A stretch of DNA of 64,000 nucleotides from Caenorhabditis remanei (GCF_010183535.1 NC_071332.1:8370001-8434000); one strand, 5' to 3'. Counted from the stretch's first letter, positions 10,822-24,100 are shown. Notes: generated by a model not told the origin, from the sequence alone. Numbers and translations are program-made.

Positions 10822-13800
10822 TTAGAAAGGATAATCATTAATTAATTGTATATCTCCTGATATTTGTCCGAATGGTGATACAACACCATCAACGTAGTGT
10901 CCCTTGTCCATTCGAGGGTTAAGAGTCTTCTTCAATCTGAAGGTCCAAAGGCCATCTAATGCATTATCTCCTCTTTTGAACGTTAACATCTCGCCTTCCA
11001 TGGGGGTTGCTACGCCATCTCGAATGAATGCATTCATCTTAAAAGAATACGTTTGCCAACGATCATAGAACTGATACCTACACTTTCTTTCATAGTGTCA
11101 AAGTTGATACTTCCAGTGTTGCCACTGTTCAAACACATTCCTTTTGCTTTTACTGTATAGCTGTAGTTGCCGTCCTTGTCTCTTATCTTCAATGCATAAA
11201 CCTTTGGAGCCATTGCTACGGCTTCAACCAACTCATTCCCTGGTGGAATTTCGTTCGTTAAGTAGCCTAAATTATCTCCTTTGAGGTCCCCAAGAGGATC
11301 ACTGTCTTTCTTCTGTTTGAAAATCACAGAGTCAGTGTCTAAAAATAATAGTTGTATTTGTGTTACATTTACTCACATACCGCAATAAATCATATTCTCT
11401 ATTCCAACTCTCTCTATAGCTTCAGTGAGTCTTAACCTGGCCGCACATGTTGTGATCGCCGCGATAGCAAGATTTGTGAATGGTGATGTTTTGAGAAAGT
11501 CTTTCTTGGGTCTTCTTGAGATGAAATGCTTGTGTTCGCCATAAGGAAGCAGTCCAGTTGGTTCAAAGTTGGGATCGTTGAAAAAATTGGCCATTGCAAG
11601 TCCATCACTGTTGTAGATGAGTCTTGTCTCGACTTTCATTGGGTTTTGTGCAAATTTTCCTGAAAAAGGAATAACATTAGAAGACAATAGATTTCTACTT
11701 ACCCCAGGCGGAATTGAGAAATATTTTGCACAGGCTTCGCAGTGCTTTGTTTTTTATGATCTTCAAGGGATCCAGTTTGACTCCATCCATCTCCCATATT
11801 CTTGCGATGTATGCTTTCTTTTCCTCATCCGTCATATTTTCCTTTGGCCATCCACTACTTTCGTGTTTCAATTTCAATAGAGGCTTGATGTAATCGGCAA
11901 AGAATCCACCTTTGACCCAAGCCTCTTCTGGCCAATGCCAGATTTCATGGTACTTGAGCACTTTGTACCCTTTAGAAACGGCCTTGTTCAGCTCATCTGT
12001 GCACCATACTCCAGTCAAAAATCTTTCAGAGACCTTGGTATGTGTACACTTTCCTTCAATATTCTGATTATTCGCACAAGTTCTACAAAGAACAAACATG
12101 AGCTTCTTCATTATTTTCTGAGGTAAATATCCCATGGCTGCGTCTTGTGTGGGCAGTACATCACAAAACACAATTCCTAAAATGTAAATGTTAGTAAGAA
12201 TAGGAAAAATATGCATACCTTTAAGTTTTAACGGTTCATCAGTATTGGGAAAGTCCTTATCGACCACAATAGGATTTCCTCGTGGGTAAGCTGTACCTCC
12301 TGCATTGAGATATGGGTATAAACTATTGAAATCATAATAATTTAGAAGTATGTCTTCAATCGCAACTGCCATTGATCGAAATGCCTGTGTTCTTCCTCCA
12401 TACAATGCTTCGCGTGGTTTGAGTCTTTGATCGTACTTGTTCTGAAGAAAACTTTATGTTTAGCCTATTTGTTTGAAAACTTACTAGCTCAAAGAATTTT
12501 TGCATCTCTCTATCTTTTTCCATCTGCTCGTATATTTCACATTCCCAAACAGAATTTAGATTGAATCCCTCATTTAGAATATCTTCTTCTCTCTTCATAG
12601 TTTCCTTATACAAAGCTTCCATTGTCTTGTCGGGCCTCATTGGACATTTCTTGTCACGATCCGGATAACACTTTGGGCACCCGTGCCATACACATCCATA
12701 AATCTGAAAAGTTATATAAAATTGATAATATTCGATACAGAGAAAAAGGTTTCCTTCACCTCACTTGTTGTGAGGGTCAGTCTTCCTTGGGGTCTGTGTG
12801 TGTGTAAATGGAATGGGTTTGTATCTAAAATGAAAATATACCTCAAAAACTTCATTTGTGGTCTCATTGAAAGCATCAGCAAAGTAAGAATGTCCATTAG
12901 CTTTGATTTTAACTTCTCCTCCACGTAATTTGTACTTCAAATGTAGTGTTGGATCTATTTTCTCAAGCCATTGGATATACTTTAACGCTAACATTGAATT
13001 ATTTCCTCCTCCATAGCCGTTCTCGGGAATATATCCGACATCTCCCTTCTTGATGTATTCGTGCTTCAATACGAACATGACATAGGAAGCTATAGTACAT
13101 CCATTGACAATTGGGTTCCAACCATTGAAAGTCGATTCACACATCTGTAAAACAAAAATACTAACAGGTTGAAACAATTTACTCACCTCAATGAAAGACA
13201 TTAATGTTAACGTGAGAATGCGAACATCAGATTGGCAATACTTTAGCAGCTCATCATGTAACTTGAATCCATCATGGTAACACTTTTCATACCAGTCATC
13301 AAATTCTTTCTTTGTAGAAGGTGCCATGAACTGTGGGTTATAGTATTCCTTCGATGGCAACGTTTTCAATTCTTTATTGTAATTGTCCGGATGATTGTAT
13401 AAGTGGGGAAAGAAACCTTTTGCCTCGCCCTCCAGGCCAAAAGCTCCAGGCATTTTGGCTAGTCCCATTTGCAAGTATTGGAAAGAATCACGAAAATGCA
13501 GCTTTCTTTTCTCATATTCAAACTCTGCCGTAATGATTGTCATTCCATTTAATAAAATTTTTGGTTCTTTTGCTTTTGTGCCTCCTTGTCTATCAAGTTC
13601 TGCTAACAGCATAACATGGTCATACCTGAAAATATCTTGGAAGTTGAAAATGTTTTATTACTGAAACATACCTTCCACCATTGTGTGCTATAACGTAAGC
13701 ACCAGCTGCTCGTGGGTTATGTAGCAAGAAATCTGCAAAACTGGCTAATGGAGAATCGTGTTTGTTATTTTTGAATGGTGGAAAATTCTTGTAGCTGTAG

Positions 13801-15914
13801 GTCCATGGTTGGGCGCATAATTGGCATCCTTCCTCTCCTCGACAATCACTGCAGATCATTCTTACACAAATAAAGTTGGGCTTGTGCTTGGGACCTCTTT
13901 CAATATGTCCTGGAAAAAGAAAGCTTATACTTTGATTGTTTATGTTTCTTACCATTGAATTTTCCTGACTCTGACACAATACATTCCATATCATACACGA
14001 TAATAGCCCATTGCTTTTGGTTTTCTCGTTTCCTCAACTTTTCCTTCTCGTCAGGGACGTGGTGAGCACAGGCATGTCCCTTCAATGCTTTCTCCCTGCA
14101 TATGGAACAGAACTCGTTTGCGTTACATACGTGTGTTTCTCCAAGAATCCTCTCTGACCTATCAATTTTATTGCACTTTTCGCATCTGTAAGACATTACT
14201 AATGTTTGTCTAATTGATTAGATACCTGCTATATTTCTTGCAATGCGGTATTCCGTTTTTTGATTGTGCAGTGAGATGAGCATCAAAACACATTTTACTT
14301 CGAAAGTAAATTTTGCAAGAGTTGCAATAAACATTATCATCTTCTTGTTTGCATCCCACGGTGCCACATCTCCTGCACTTGGCTTTGCATTTTCGATAAT
14401 GATAGTCGTCGTCGAAAGTAGAACATTGGAAACAAAACCTAACAAAAATAAAAATTTATTATAGCAATAATAAAATGGTAACTTACCTTGATGCGTGTTT
14501 TCCTTTGGTGTGATTCACATGCTCATAATGTCCCTCATAATAAAATAATCCTATAAATCCTTTGCCATCGGGATTGAATCGCTTTTCTTCAGTTGGGACG
14601 GCTTGATTTTTGTTTGCAGTCCACAATATTATTTGATAGTTGGAAAGATAATTTGCAAGCTCTATAAGATCTTTTCGGTCATGCTCCTCTTTGTTCACAT
14701 CCATCCCTGCATCGGCCAAAAGCTGCTTGGCAAGCTTTCCTTGTGATTCACTTTTGAATTTCGGGGTTATCTGTAAAAAGCACATATTACGGACAATCAA
14801 AGAGTCTAAAAGTACCTCTGGTCTTACGAGGCTTCGATAAAATTTTTCCATTTTCTGCCTTTCGTCTCCGTTGGTCGTAGTTTCTATATCACTTTCCAGT
14901 TTTCCTAGTGCAAGTGCTTTTGGTAGACAGTGGCTCATCCCTGTGACCCTGCTGAGGCTAACACCGAAATGTTGTTTCTGTTATGAACAAATATTATAGT
15001 TTGACAAAAGTCAGTAAGCCTTACCAATAGTGCTTTTCTTATTTTTTCTATTTTCTCAGTTTTCCGTGTGGTATGTGTTCCCCTGCCTCGTAGTTGTGAT
15101 TGTTTATCCTTGAAAACGTTCATAGCAACAGTAAAACTCTCATCTAAACGGAGTTCTTTATTAGATTGCATCTGCTTAGCAATTTCATTCATTATCACTC
15201 CTCCATCAGCCACTGCATACGTTTTGTGGGTTACAAAGAAACCGTCTCTATCGGTATACCCATCATGGTTCAGTCTGTAAACGTTCTTCTTATGATTTTA
15301 AATTATGATAAAACTTACTGAAGCCAATATTTGCTTGTTTTCAGATTTCCTCCTGCTTTTTTGAGCATTCTACGAATAAAAATGTCCAAGAGTTTGGCCA
15401 CATGTTGATGAAGTATCTTGTTGTCTTTTACTTTATCAAGATTGATGAATTTCATTCTGACGGTGTCCGCAATCAGAAACTGGTTGTTGTGTCTTCGAAA
15501 ATGTGGTTCATTTGAAGTTATAACATTTTCTGTAAAGAACTCTTCTTCCTCGGGTGTTGGAAAGGTCTCGCTTCTTTCAAAGTCTCGTAATTTCATTTTT
15601 CGCCGTGGTCCTCTGCCATCTGAAATAAATAATTAAAATTCTTTATGTTTTCATTATCACTCACGTCTTTTTGTCGAAACTATTCTGGCTGGCTTAGATT
15701 GTCTTCTCTTTTCTTCTAAAAATCCTCCTTGATTCTGAACTGAACTAGTTGATGGCTGATATTTTCTCTTCATGTCCGTTCTCGTGTGGTCCTCGGTCAC
15801 TTCTTCTCCAAGAAATATACTTTCTGGTTTTTTCTTTTTCGTCTTTGGTTCAAGACTAGTTGGTGGAGGGGCTCCTCCTGTTGAATTGTGAGCGTTCAGC
15901 GTTTTGCGTTTCAT
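10822..15914 (-). CDS. Protein-primed family-B DNA polymerase (Maverick/Polinton type), complete right copy
   Basis: Sixteen-exon model of about 1446 aa. The first exons are 15665-15914, 15319-15619, 15025-15274, 14816-14977 and 14487-14770; the remaining eleven mirror the left copy and end at 10822. The ATG follows an acceptor-like TTTTTTCAG by two bases, suggesting SL trans-splicing. The N terminus (about 1-90) is basic and Pro/Lys-rich. Residues about 415-525 are Cys-rich with CxxC pairs (zinc-binding-like), then the exonuclease domain (about 545-780) and the polymerase domain (motif A near 1000, B near 1195, C near 1290). All expected catalytic acidic residues are present and there is no internal stop. 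Maverick/Polinton pPolB is the best family fit; a linear-plasmid polymerase is less likely given the spliceosomal introns. It diverges from gene B across 345 bp. Confidence 0.9.
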
Positions 15915-16259
15915 AACTGAAAAAAGAAAGGATGAAAAAGGATGAATAAACGGACGAGAGAAAAGGAAAAGAAATGAGAGCTCAAAAATAGGTCACCATT
16001 TACCATGCGGTAAAAAGATGAAAATGAGCCACAGATTATGAATATCTCAAATCACCCTCTGCAAAAGTCAGCTGTTACTTTCTGATTGATGACGCCATCT
16101 CTAACTACTATTTTGTTTTCTTCGTCTCTCGTTTTCATACTCTCTCGTTCTATGGTTTTAACCGTCACGCAAAATGTCATTCGTGATTTATTACGCCATA
16201 GTGGTAGGTGACCTGTTTCTGAGTTCTGTCTTTTCTATAATTGTTTTCCAGATTTTCTA
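15915..16259. promoter_or_regulatory. Divergent promoter region between polymerase and gene B
   Basis: 345 bp separate the polymerase ATG (minus) from the gene B ATG (plus). Both ATGs follow an acceptor-like site within a few bases (TTTTTTCAG and TTTTCCAG), consistent with trans-spliced outrons. No clear TATA element was identified. Confidence 0.5.
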
Positions 16260-16813
16260 ATGCCTTCAAAATTATCCGGCAAACGTGGAAAACGATGCAA
16301 TTGCATGGACCCTCTTCGGGACGTTCGATCAAAGTATACAAGTCAATGCAAGATATTTTGTACTTTTCGTGAAATAAGATATCGTGGTGGTTTGGGGATA
16401 CGATGTGAACTCCTTCAGGATTTGGAAGCTATACGATTCATAATTGATGACCAATTGGGAGAAGATGAAGCAATTTTCCACTTTAGAGACGGTCGAATTC
16501 TTGAATACAGTGATGTGATTGCTAAATGTCCAAGTGAAGTTCCCTCGATTCAAGACGGTGTTAATTTGCTTGAATTTTACAACAACAAGCTCAAGAAGAA
16601 TATTACTGATGAACAATTTGTTCTGATGGATAAGCAAGGGAGATACCATCCTATTTCTGAGCTGTTTATTGCCAAAGTTCCGTAAGTAACTATCGATATA
16701 TTTGTCAACACTTTTTCAAATCTTTCAGAACACCGTGCTCCTCCTGTCAAAACCTGCCACAGTCTCCATCAACCAACTCTCCAAAATTGAATGAAGATAC
16801 CCAGAAAGTCTAA
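16260..16813 (+). CDS. Gene B: small two-exon gene paralogous to gene A
   Basis: Exons 16260-16681 and 16729-16813 give 168 aa. It begins MPSKLSGKRGKRCNC, basic with a Cys pair. The second half aligns by eye with gene A: a segment with an acidic/aromatic stretch (DEAIFHFRDG versus DQAVFYSRAG), then HPISELFIAKVP at the end of exon 1, compared with YPVSELFIVRVP in gene A. The intron falls at nearly the same codon in both. The second exon is a short Ser/Pro-rich tail. The start is set by the TTTTCCAG acceptor eight bases upstream. It is not recognised as any known family. Its placement beside the polymerase start makes it a candidate element gene. Confidence 0.65.
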
Positions 16814-17336
16814 ATAATAATATTCTATGTTCATCTCCAATGTCTATATATTTTTTTTTGGATGTAAATTATTTTAAAACGGTAAAATGTTGAGAATTAA
16901 TGAAAAACAATAAAATTTTGTTGAAATCGCTAGCATCTGAATGTGGCTCTTAAACGCCAAAGCATTGCGTTCTTCATAAAAATCACAAATTGCTCAAAAC
17001 AGAAATTATTCAAACACTACACATTACACTTTCACACTCGAGGCTGACAACCCTTGCCTGGTTGTGTGAGGAGGGGTCTCCCAATTCTTAATAGCTCTGA
17101 GAGACTGGAAAAATTGAAAATTGGACGTTTGAGTTTTTTCATTGAGTAATAATGATGATAAGAACGTATTATAAGACTCTTCCCCTGTAAAGATAGTCTC
17201 AATCTTCGAATACTATCAGCGCGCCTTTTCCCGTCATAGCGAACATGTCAGCTGATGACCTTTAGGCCTTGGCCAAAGTTGAAACTATCTAGAATCTACT
17301 AAAAACAGATGTTTGTTCTTACTGTTTGAGCCTTAT
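16814..17336. other. Element edge or intergenic region, no gene seen
   Basis: AT-rich 3' flank of gene B, including AATAAA-like signals near 16910, followed by unremarkable sequence. The right boundary of the transposon should lie around here, but I could not identify a terminal repeat or target duplication. Confidence 0.35.
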
Positions 17337-18010
17337 ATTTCATGGTGGACTTCATACAGCTTTATGAGGTTTGGTCATGTTTCAATCCTGGATCTACTAT
17401 AATGGTAAATGCTTTGTCACACAACATAATATCTCGTGGTAAAATTATCACCACCAAGAGTGTGGTTCAAATGCGGTTAATTCGCCCTTATGACTCCATA
17501 GGTCGGACCAGCAGGCGCACCTTCGGCGCATTTTTGAGTTTTGTGAGTGGTTTTACTCTAGTTAGACTTTGACCCCATAAGAATCTGCTAAAATCTGGAG
17601 GCGAGTCACAAATGTCTCGTGGTAAAATTATCACCACTTAGAAAGCAAGCCTCGTGGTGTGATTTTGACCATATGGCCCCATCTTTGCCGTGTTTTTGAG
17701 CTCCTATTCTGTGCCTGGGGAACTGTGAGAATCTGCTGAGTCTAAAATTTAATGGTTAGTGACTGGTCTCCAAACAACTCACAATATAATGTCTCGTGGT
17801 AAAATTATCACCACTAAAGAGGGTGGTTCAAATGCGGTCATTTTCCCCATATAGTCTCATAGGTCAGGTCCGCTGGAGCACATTCTACACATTTTCGTGT
17901 TCTTTTTGCTCATGCTCTGGCCAGGCCTCTGGCCAGACTGCGAACTCGAGCCAGACGCCTATGTCGTCATTCACTAAATCTCATGGTAAATTTGTCACCA
18001 TGGTGGAAAA
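17337..18010. repeat. Tandem repeat, about 180-bp diverged units with palindromic core
   Basis: Three copies of the 19-bp core GTGGTAAAATTATCACCAC start at 17436, 17619 and 17796, and a degenerate copy starts at 17983 (spacings 183, 177 and 187). Flanking words recur too, for example GTGGTTCAAATGCGGT after the first and third cores. The core is itself an inverted repeat (GTGGT...ACCAC). Confidence 0.8.
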
Positions 18011-21000
18011 TTTCCCCCACCAATCTACTGATGACCGTGGACTGGATACCAGATTGCTCAATTTCTTCCAATGAATATTCAGAAAATTCATTTTTTGACG
18101 ATTTTTTTGTCTAACTCGGAGCTTGACAGAATGGTGAATCTAACAGAATGTTGGAGCTGACATGCATCCGCGGCGCGTTTTCTCGTCCCATGGATACAGT
18201 TTCCTAGCAAAAGCAGTTATAGAGTGCTCTCGAATCGAGACAAATGTTGAAGCACATATGTTTTGGGAAAACGAATAAGAAGAAACGACAATCTCGTAAA
18301 TTTTGGAATGTCTCTCAAGGAGAAAGTAGTTTCGAAAGAAATGCTCATGCGTATTTTTCAATTAATACGGTTCAAAACAGCAAAAAAGTCGGAGAAATCA
18401 ATTTCTACCGTCTGAAAAACTCGGAATAAAAATCGGAAGAAAGTCATTCTGCCCTTTATATAATAAGATTATTCTTATCAGAACTTCAACAGATGACAAA
18501 TGAAAACTATGCTTGATAAGAGCTGATTTCTAGTCGAGTTATTGTGTTTTTGGTATCTAAATAAAGAAAAATGATGTGAAAAATAGAAAGAAGGATAGGG
18601 TTGAATACATCGGTTCCACAGGTTTTATTGTTACCAAAAGAGAAAGCGAGTCTTTTCAGAGATGAATGCGCGGAAATTAGGTGGACTCAATAGAGAGTAA
18701 GTTGGCCGAAAAGGTGAATTCCTACAAGTGAGTTCCAACGAAAAACTACTGGAACCAAGAATTGACAGCGTATGAAAACTGGAAAACGAATAGATTGTGT
18801 ACTGTCGCACTCCGAAAACGAAGTGATGATAGCAGAGAGAGGAGAGCGAAAGCGATTTGAATAATTTCAACTCCAGACCGGTACTTTTGTTTCAGAGAGG
18901 CAGAAGAACAGAGAGTAAGAGGTTTTAAAATTGCCAACTTTCGACCGAATACAGTGTGACGAGCGTTGGACAGTGGGCGTTTGTTTCGGCGACAATGGCG
19001 ACGAACACCCGGCAGCCAAACAAATATCGTAGGAAGAAGGATAGGGATCGATTGTGTATTTTTCAAGCGAGAAACAAGACACACAAACTGTTTTTTTTTC
19101 GTTTTCATGTACTGTGTTTTCATGTCGGGTTCTGTGTTTGAGCCGATAGAAGGATATTGGGACACTAAACCGCAAAACACTTTTGCTGAATGGAGTTTTC
19201 GAGTTCGAACTTACATTCTTAATAAGTCAATCGACTTGTAGAATGGAAAATACGAATATTGAAGCAGATCATGTTGGCATGCAAATACAGTTACAGAATG
19301 TATAGAATGATACGACTGAACCAAGCGAGATCGTTGGTGTGTGAAAAATTTTGATGTGCTTATTAAAAAGCAAACGAATGATTAAAAAGCAATATGCGCC
19401 GGAAAACTTAGAATACGATCAAACTTCCGTGTTACCTCTAATTATCAGATTACTGAAGGTAGAAAACACGGTTGACACTGTATTTCCAATTTTCAAAGTT
19501 CTTATTAAACTTCGTGTCGATTTTAGATAAAATCTGGAGCAGTAGGTCATAATTCTCCAATATGTCAGATAAGTTTCTACAATCCCACCAGGAGCAAACT
19601 TAATCATATTCCGAGTTCAACGGTCAATTCTAGTTTCTCTGAGTTTTTTCCTCTCGCCCGCGCCTTCGAAGTCTCGGAAAAGAGGAAGATTCTTGCGATT
19701 AAAAAAAACTACAGCAAATATTTTATATAGATTCACATCCTACGGGGATCACATAATTCTGTATTTAATTTCAAGAAATATATTATACCTACTTTAGCTA
19801 CACTTGTCTTACATTTGTTTTTCACAAAACGATTTCCAGTGAAATTTTTCCACTACCATTGCCACCGGATGCGAAAAGCGATGTCTCGATCTCACGAGCT
19901 GTGAATGAGAAAAGAAATCTGCATTCTTTCGCTCCTCTCTTTTTAAATTTTTCTATGTGTATCTATTTTGTACATGGCATTTCCGCTTTAAGCCCGAATA
20001 GGAAAGAGCTCTATCTATTTTCTCTCGCTTACTCACTCCACTCGGCGACGACTAAGTTCTTTTCATTAAAAGATTCCAATGGCGTCGAGAAATAGAGAAA
20101 GACACCAGGAATGAAAATGGAGAAGTTCAGAAGGAAATTGATAAAAGCCCGACGCAATTCTAGGCATTTCAGAAATTGTTGAAGAAGGGAAGATGGTTTT
20201 ATGGTACATATAAATACATTTTTAAGTGAGGGAAGTGAATCGGAAGAGAGCCTGGGAGCCACGACGCATGGACGAAGATCTAAAGGATGTGAGAAAGAAA
20301 AAAGAAAAGAGCAAGAGAGCAACAGCTTGTTCGCTCTCCTTATTTCGAGTTGCGCCTTTCAACAGCTACTTTTTTATGCACAAAACTCTGCGTTATGAGG
20401 AAGAAAAAAGGAGAAATGAAGGAAAAAAATTCGCGCTGATTCTGGCCGCCTTCGGATCGGTTTTTCTCTTTCATTTATCCGGATAAGAAAAGAAAAAAGG
20501 AGGAGGAATGGAAGATAGAGTTGGGAAAATATACTGAGAGTTCGAATATTAAGAAACTACTTAGCAGTAAATTTGTCAAAAAGGGACAGTGCCAGGTATT
20601 GTGATAGGGAAAGTAGACAAGCGAAAAGGAAAAAAAGATATCGGTGGACAGCTTTCAAACCCTAAATAGCTTCTAGTCAGCCGAAAACTTTGAGTTTAGT
20701 TTAGAAAAGTCTCCAGAAAGTTAAGTATTCAGAATGGCTAACACAAAATGTATATTTATATTTCACAAATCGAAAATTCACCTGATGCCTCGTTGCGATA
20801 TAATTTTCTTTCTTTTCCTTAACACCACCGAGTCGATTCTTGGAGATATTTGATTGTTGAATGCGTATTTATTTTTCTTTTTTCTTAAGAATCCGTGTGA
20901 GATCGATCTCCGACTGAAGAATTTCTGAAAAAGGAAACATGTGGGGATTATTAGATTTGATCATCTTACCATTTTATGACATTTTAGAGACCCGTGGAAT

Positions 21001-21194
21001 AACTGAAACAGTTTTGAGAAGAATATACCTTAATTAGCAATCACCAGGATTAATATATTTTAAAGCGACGGACAGCATGTGTCAAAGCAACCAAGAGAGC
21101 AATATACTTTTATGTGAGTTTCAGATCATTTATTATAGTGAATTGGTGAAAAAAGTAGCATTCATAATATAAAACTTTTGGATTAGAAATAACA
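18011..21194. other. Intergenic stretch, no gene supported
   Basis: Open frames here are short (the longest about 144 codons on the minus strand near 18746-19180), overlap each other on both strands and lack domains or splice structure. The last part holds the 3' end of the kup-1-like gene, including an AATAAA on the minus strand near 21130. Confidence 0.4.
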
Positions 21195-24100
21195 TTAGAA
21201 ATCTTCCGGATCGTTTCTTCCCGGGAACTGGATTCGATCTTTCATTGGACGTTCAACTCTTCCCGGTCTCACAGCATGAGCAGAAGACCCCATTCGTGAT
21301 ACAACATCGTCTTTCTCATACTCTTTTTCATCGTCTTTACGTTTCTTCTGTGGTGTCGAGTCATCAGAAGCTAATGAACCACTTCCTTCGCCGAATAAGA
21401 ATCCGCATTTCACAGCTCCACGTCCCTGTAAATCGAATTCGAATTAGTATGTTCAACTTGATGATTTCTGAAGCGTTAATAATTAAGAAATTCGTTAGCT
21501 CACTTTAACTTTAACTCCTTGTGGCAACTTCACTTTCTCCACTTTCTCCTCCTTCTTATCCTCCTCATAAAACCTTGTGTCGTGTTCGTAATCCCATTCC
21601 AGTTCTTTTCCTTCCTTGTCAAACACATTCAATCCTCCACGATTCGATGTTTCCTGTGTCCAAAATGAAGTAGTGCCTCGCTTAACACCAGTCTTTTGAA
21701 CTTCACTCCGATTCGATGAGGCCATATCCTGAAATCACATCAACATAAATAAAGCGAATTCTAGTTCAGTATCGTACGTGAAATTCGTCGATTGTTGCAT
21801 ATCGTACAAGAACGAACATGTTGGCTGAAACATGCTTTGTCAGAACTCTCCACTTTCCATTTGGGACATCACGAGCACTTATGTCGACAGTTATGAAGTC
21901 AGTACTCTTTTCAGTGGTCACAATCCCTTTTTCTGTAATGAATTAAATATTGAGCAGCTTCATCATCTCCCAAATTTCGTATTCATTTGTTGTTTGCATA
22001 CAATGCTCATCATATAGAATGAAATGTCAAAAGCAGAATAATCGCATAAGCAAACTCGATTACATCCGTTCATCCACACCATACACGTTGCTCCCTTCTC
22101 CCCTTTATTTACCCTCGTGCTCATCTTCGACACCTCCGATGATCCTATTCTCTTTCAAAAGTAATTCTAATGTGATTATCCGGATCAAGGTGATAATATA
22201 TATTGCGACGCCTTCGAAAAGTTTAACTGATACGGCTGCGTCCAGATTCGGAGAGTATGTTCAGGTCTCAGAAATACTGTACAAAACTGAGATTAGTATT
22301 CGCGAATAAAACGTGCGAAACCTCTGCAGGGGAAGCCGGTGAAAAACCCAAACGTTTTGTTTTAATGGTCAGTGCTGATTTTTTTTTGACAAATTCTGCG
22401 ACAGGATCTTAATTTCTACAGCAGATGGATAATCCCTAAATGAAGACCCGTGTGGTCACAATTTTCTTGACAAAGATGACAATGATGCAGTGACGCGAGT
22501 TGACCCAGTATCCTGTTACTTCATTGTGCGGTCCCTGCAAGCTGCTGTTGTCCTGACTCTGCTCTATTCCAAAATAACGAATCGCCGGTCCCCTAAACAG
22601 AAATCGAGAACTTGATGCGAGTCTCGAACAATCGCCGATCGAAAGGATCGGTGACAAAAGAACATGCAAACATAGAAGAGATCTCTATGAGTCGTCAATG
22701 AGGGAGGAGAGGAATGGGTTATCCGTTTGTTCGACGACTGAATACAGTGTGAACTGTGTACTCGAGAACAACGACACAAAACCGACTAGGGGGCGAGAGG
22801 TAGACACCGGGTGGAAACTAATAATGACAATGTAAGCGGCAGTATTACCCGAATGAGTGTGGATTGAGATAGAAACACTAAACTAACACAACATTCTTTC
22901 TTTTTCGAGTACTATTATTCTATTGAATTTGTTTTGTTTGAATGTAGAGGAAGAAGGGAGATGTAGGTGTATGTATGTGCGTGGGCGAGATGAACTGTTT
23001 GTCAGTGAATTCAATACTTCTTTAGATCTTTTGTTCTCCTCAAATGGCTCGAAAGAGTTTGAGTCTACTATAGTTAAATGAGAATGAAGACTGTCCAGAC
23101 CCTGCTCCCCATCGAATCCAAATTGCATAGACACTTCGGAATTTCACATAAACTATAAACACAGCAGTGTATCTCTTCTCTCGGCAAGATTGTTTATTAG
23201 AAATATACTAGGAAACTCTAAATAACACCCCTCTCTATTTTCTCTCCCCATCAGACTTGATTTCCATTCCAAAACCAATCAACCTCCCCGCTTTCCATGA
23301 AAATAATCAAAGCAGAGCCTATTGACAGTTCACAGAGTTGTTCAAACATCACTCTCAATTTTCCAGCTGTGTCATCAGACATACCGTTCGGCTCGAGTCC
23401 TTCTATCAATTCAACATCATCCCCTTTCTCCTGCATAATTTGCCCTTCTTCCACGTCATCATCATCGGACATCACCTCGCCTTCTTCATTTGCTATCTTC
23501 CGTCCACGTACCCGTCGCATCATTTTTGACATGTTCAACATCATCTGAAACCAAATTTAGATTGATTGGGAGTCTGAAAACGAATCTTACAGCAGCTGCT
23601 TCTTGTCTGTAATGAAACTGGACGATTGCCACACCAGCCTTCTTCCAAATTTTCTCTGGACGAAAATCTGCAAACATTCTGAAAAAAACATAAACTGACA
23701 GTATCAGAATTGTATAAAATACTTTTGGATCACAAACTCGTCCATTGATTCGACGCCATGCACCAATACGGAGTCTAACTGAGAATTCTGTTCTGTTGCA
23801 CCAAGTTCTTTTCGCAAAGCTCCACTCTCGGCTATAGTGACCTGAAATAAATGAATACTCGTGTTGTCTAATTTTACTTGTGTGAAATAGAGCTTGTAGT
23901 ATGATAAGGTTAATCATACAATTTATTCTCGAATCTGTATCAATCTGTTTGGAACATTCCCTTTTATAAAGGCTCTCTATTTATTTTCTTCCCTTCCACC
24001 CTTGACGATCTATTATTCATGTCGTCGACTGCTGCTCTTTTTTGTGTCGATGTGTGCTTCTGCTTGTCCTTCAGCTTTCCCTCCCCAATCTCCAGCCCTT

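Larger units (their letters stand above)
7514..14699. repeat. Right arm of large inverted repeat
   Basis: Mirror image of bases 1-7186. The polymerase gene here continues beyond 14699 to its start at 15914, so the true repeat probably extends further right, matched by sequence left of the window. The two arms are tail to tail: the 3' ends of both polymerase copies and both gene A copies point to the centre. Near identity implies a recent event, ongoing gene conversion, or an assembly duplication. Confidence 0.95.

Noticed and set aside
1..14699. Dismissing the palindrome as an assembly artefact
   Set aside because: The asymmetric 327-bp centre makes a fold-back read unlikely, so I kept it as a feature; read evidence is still needed.
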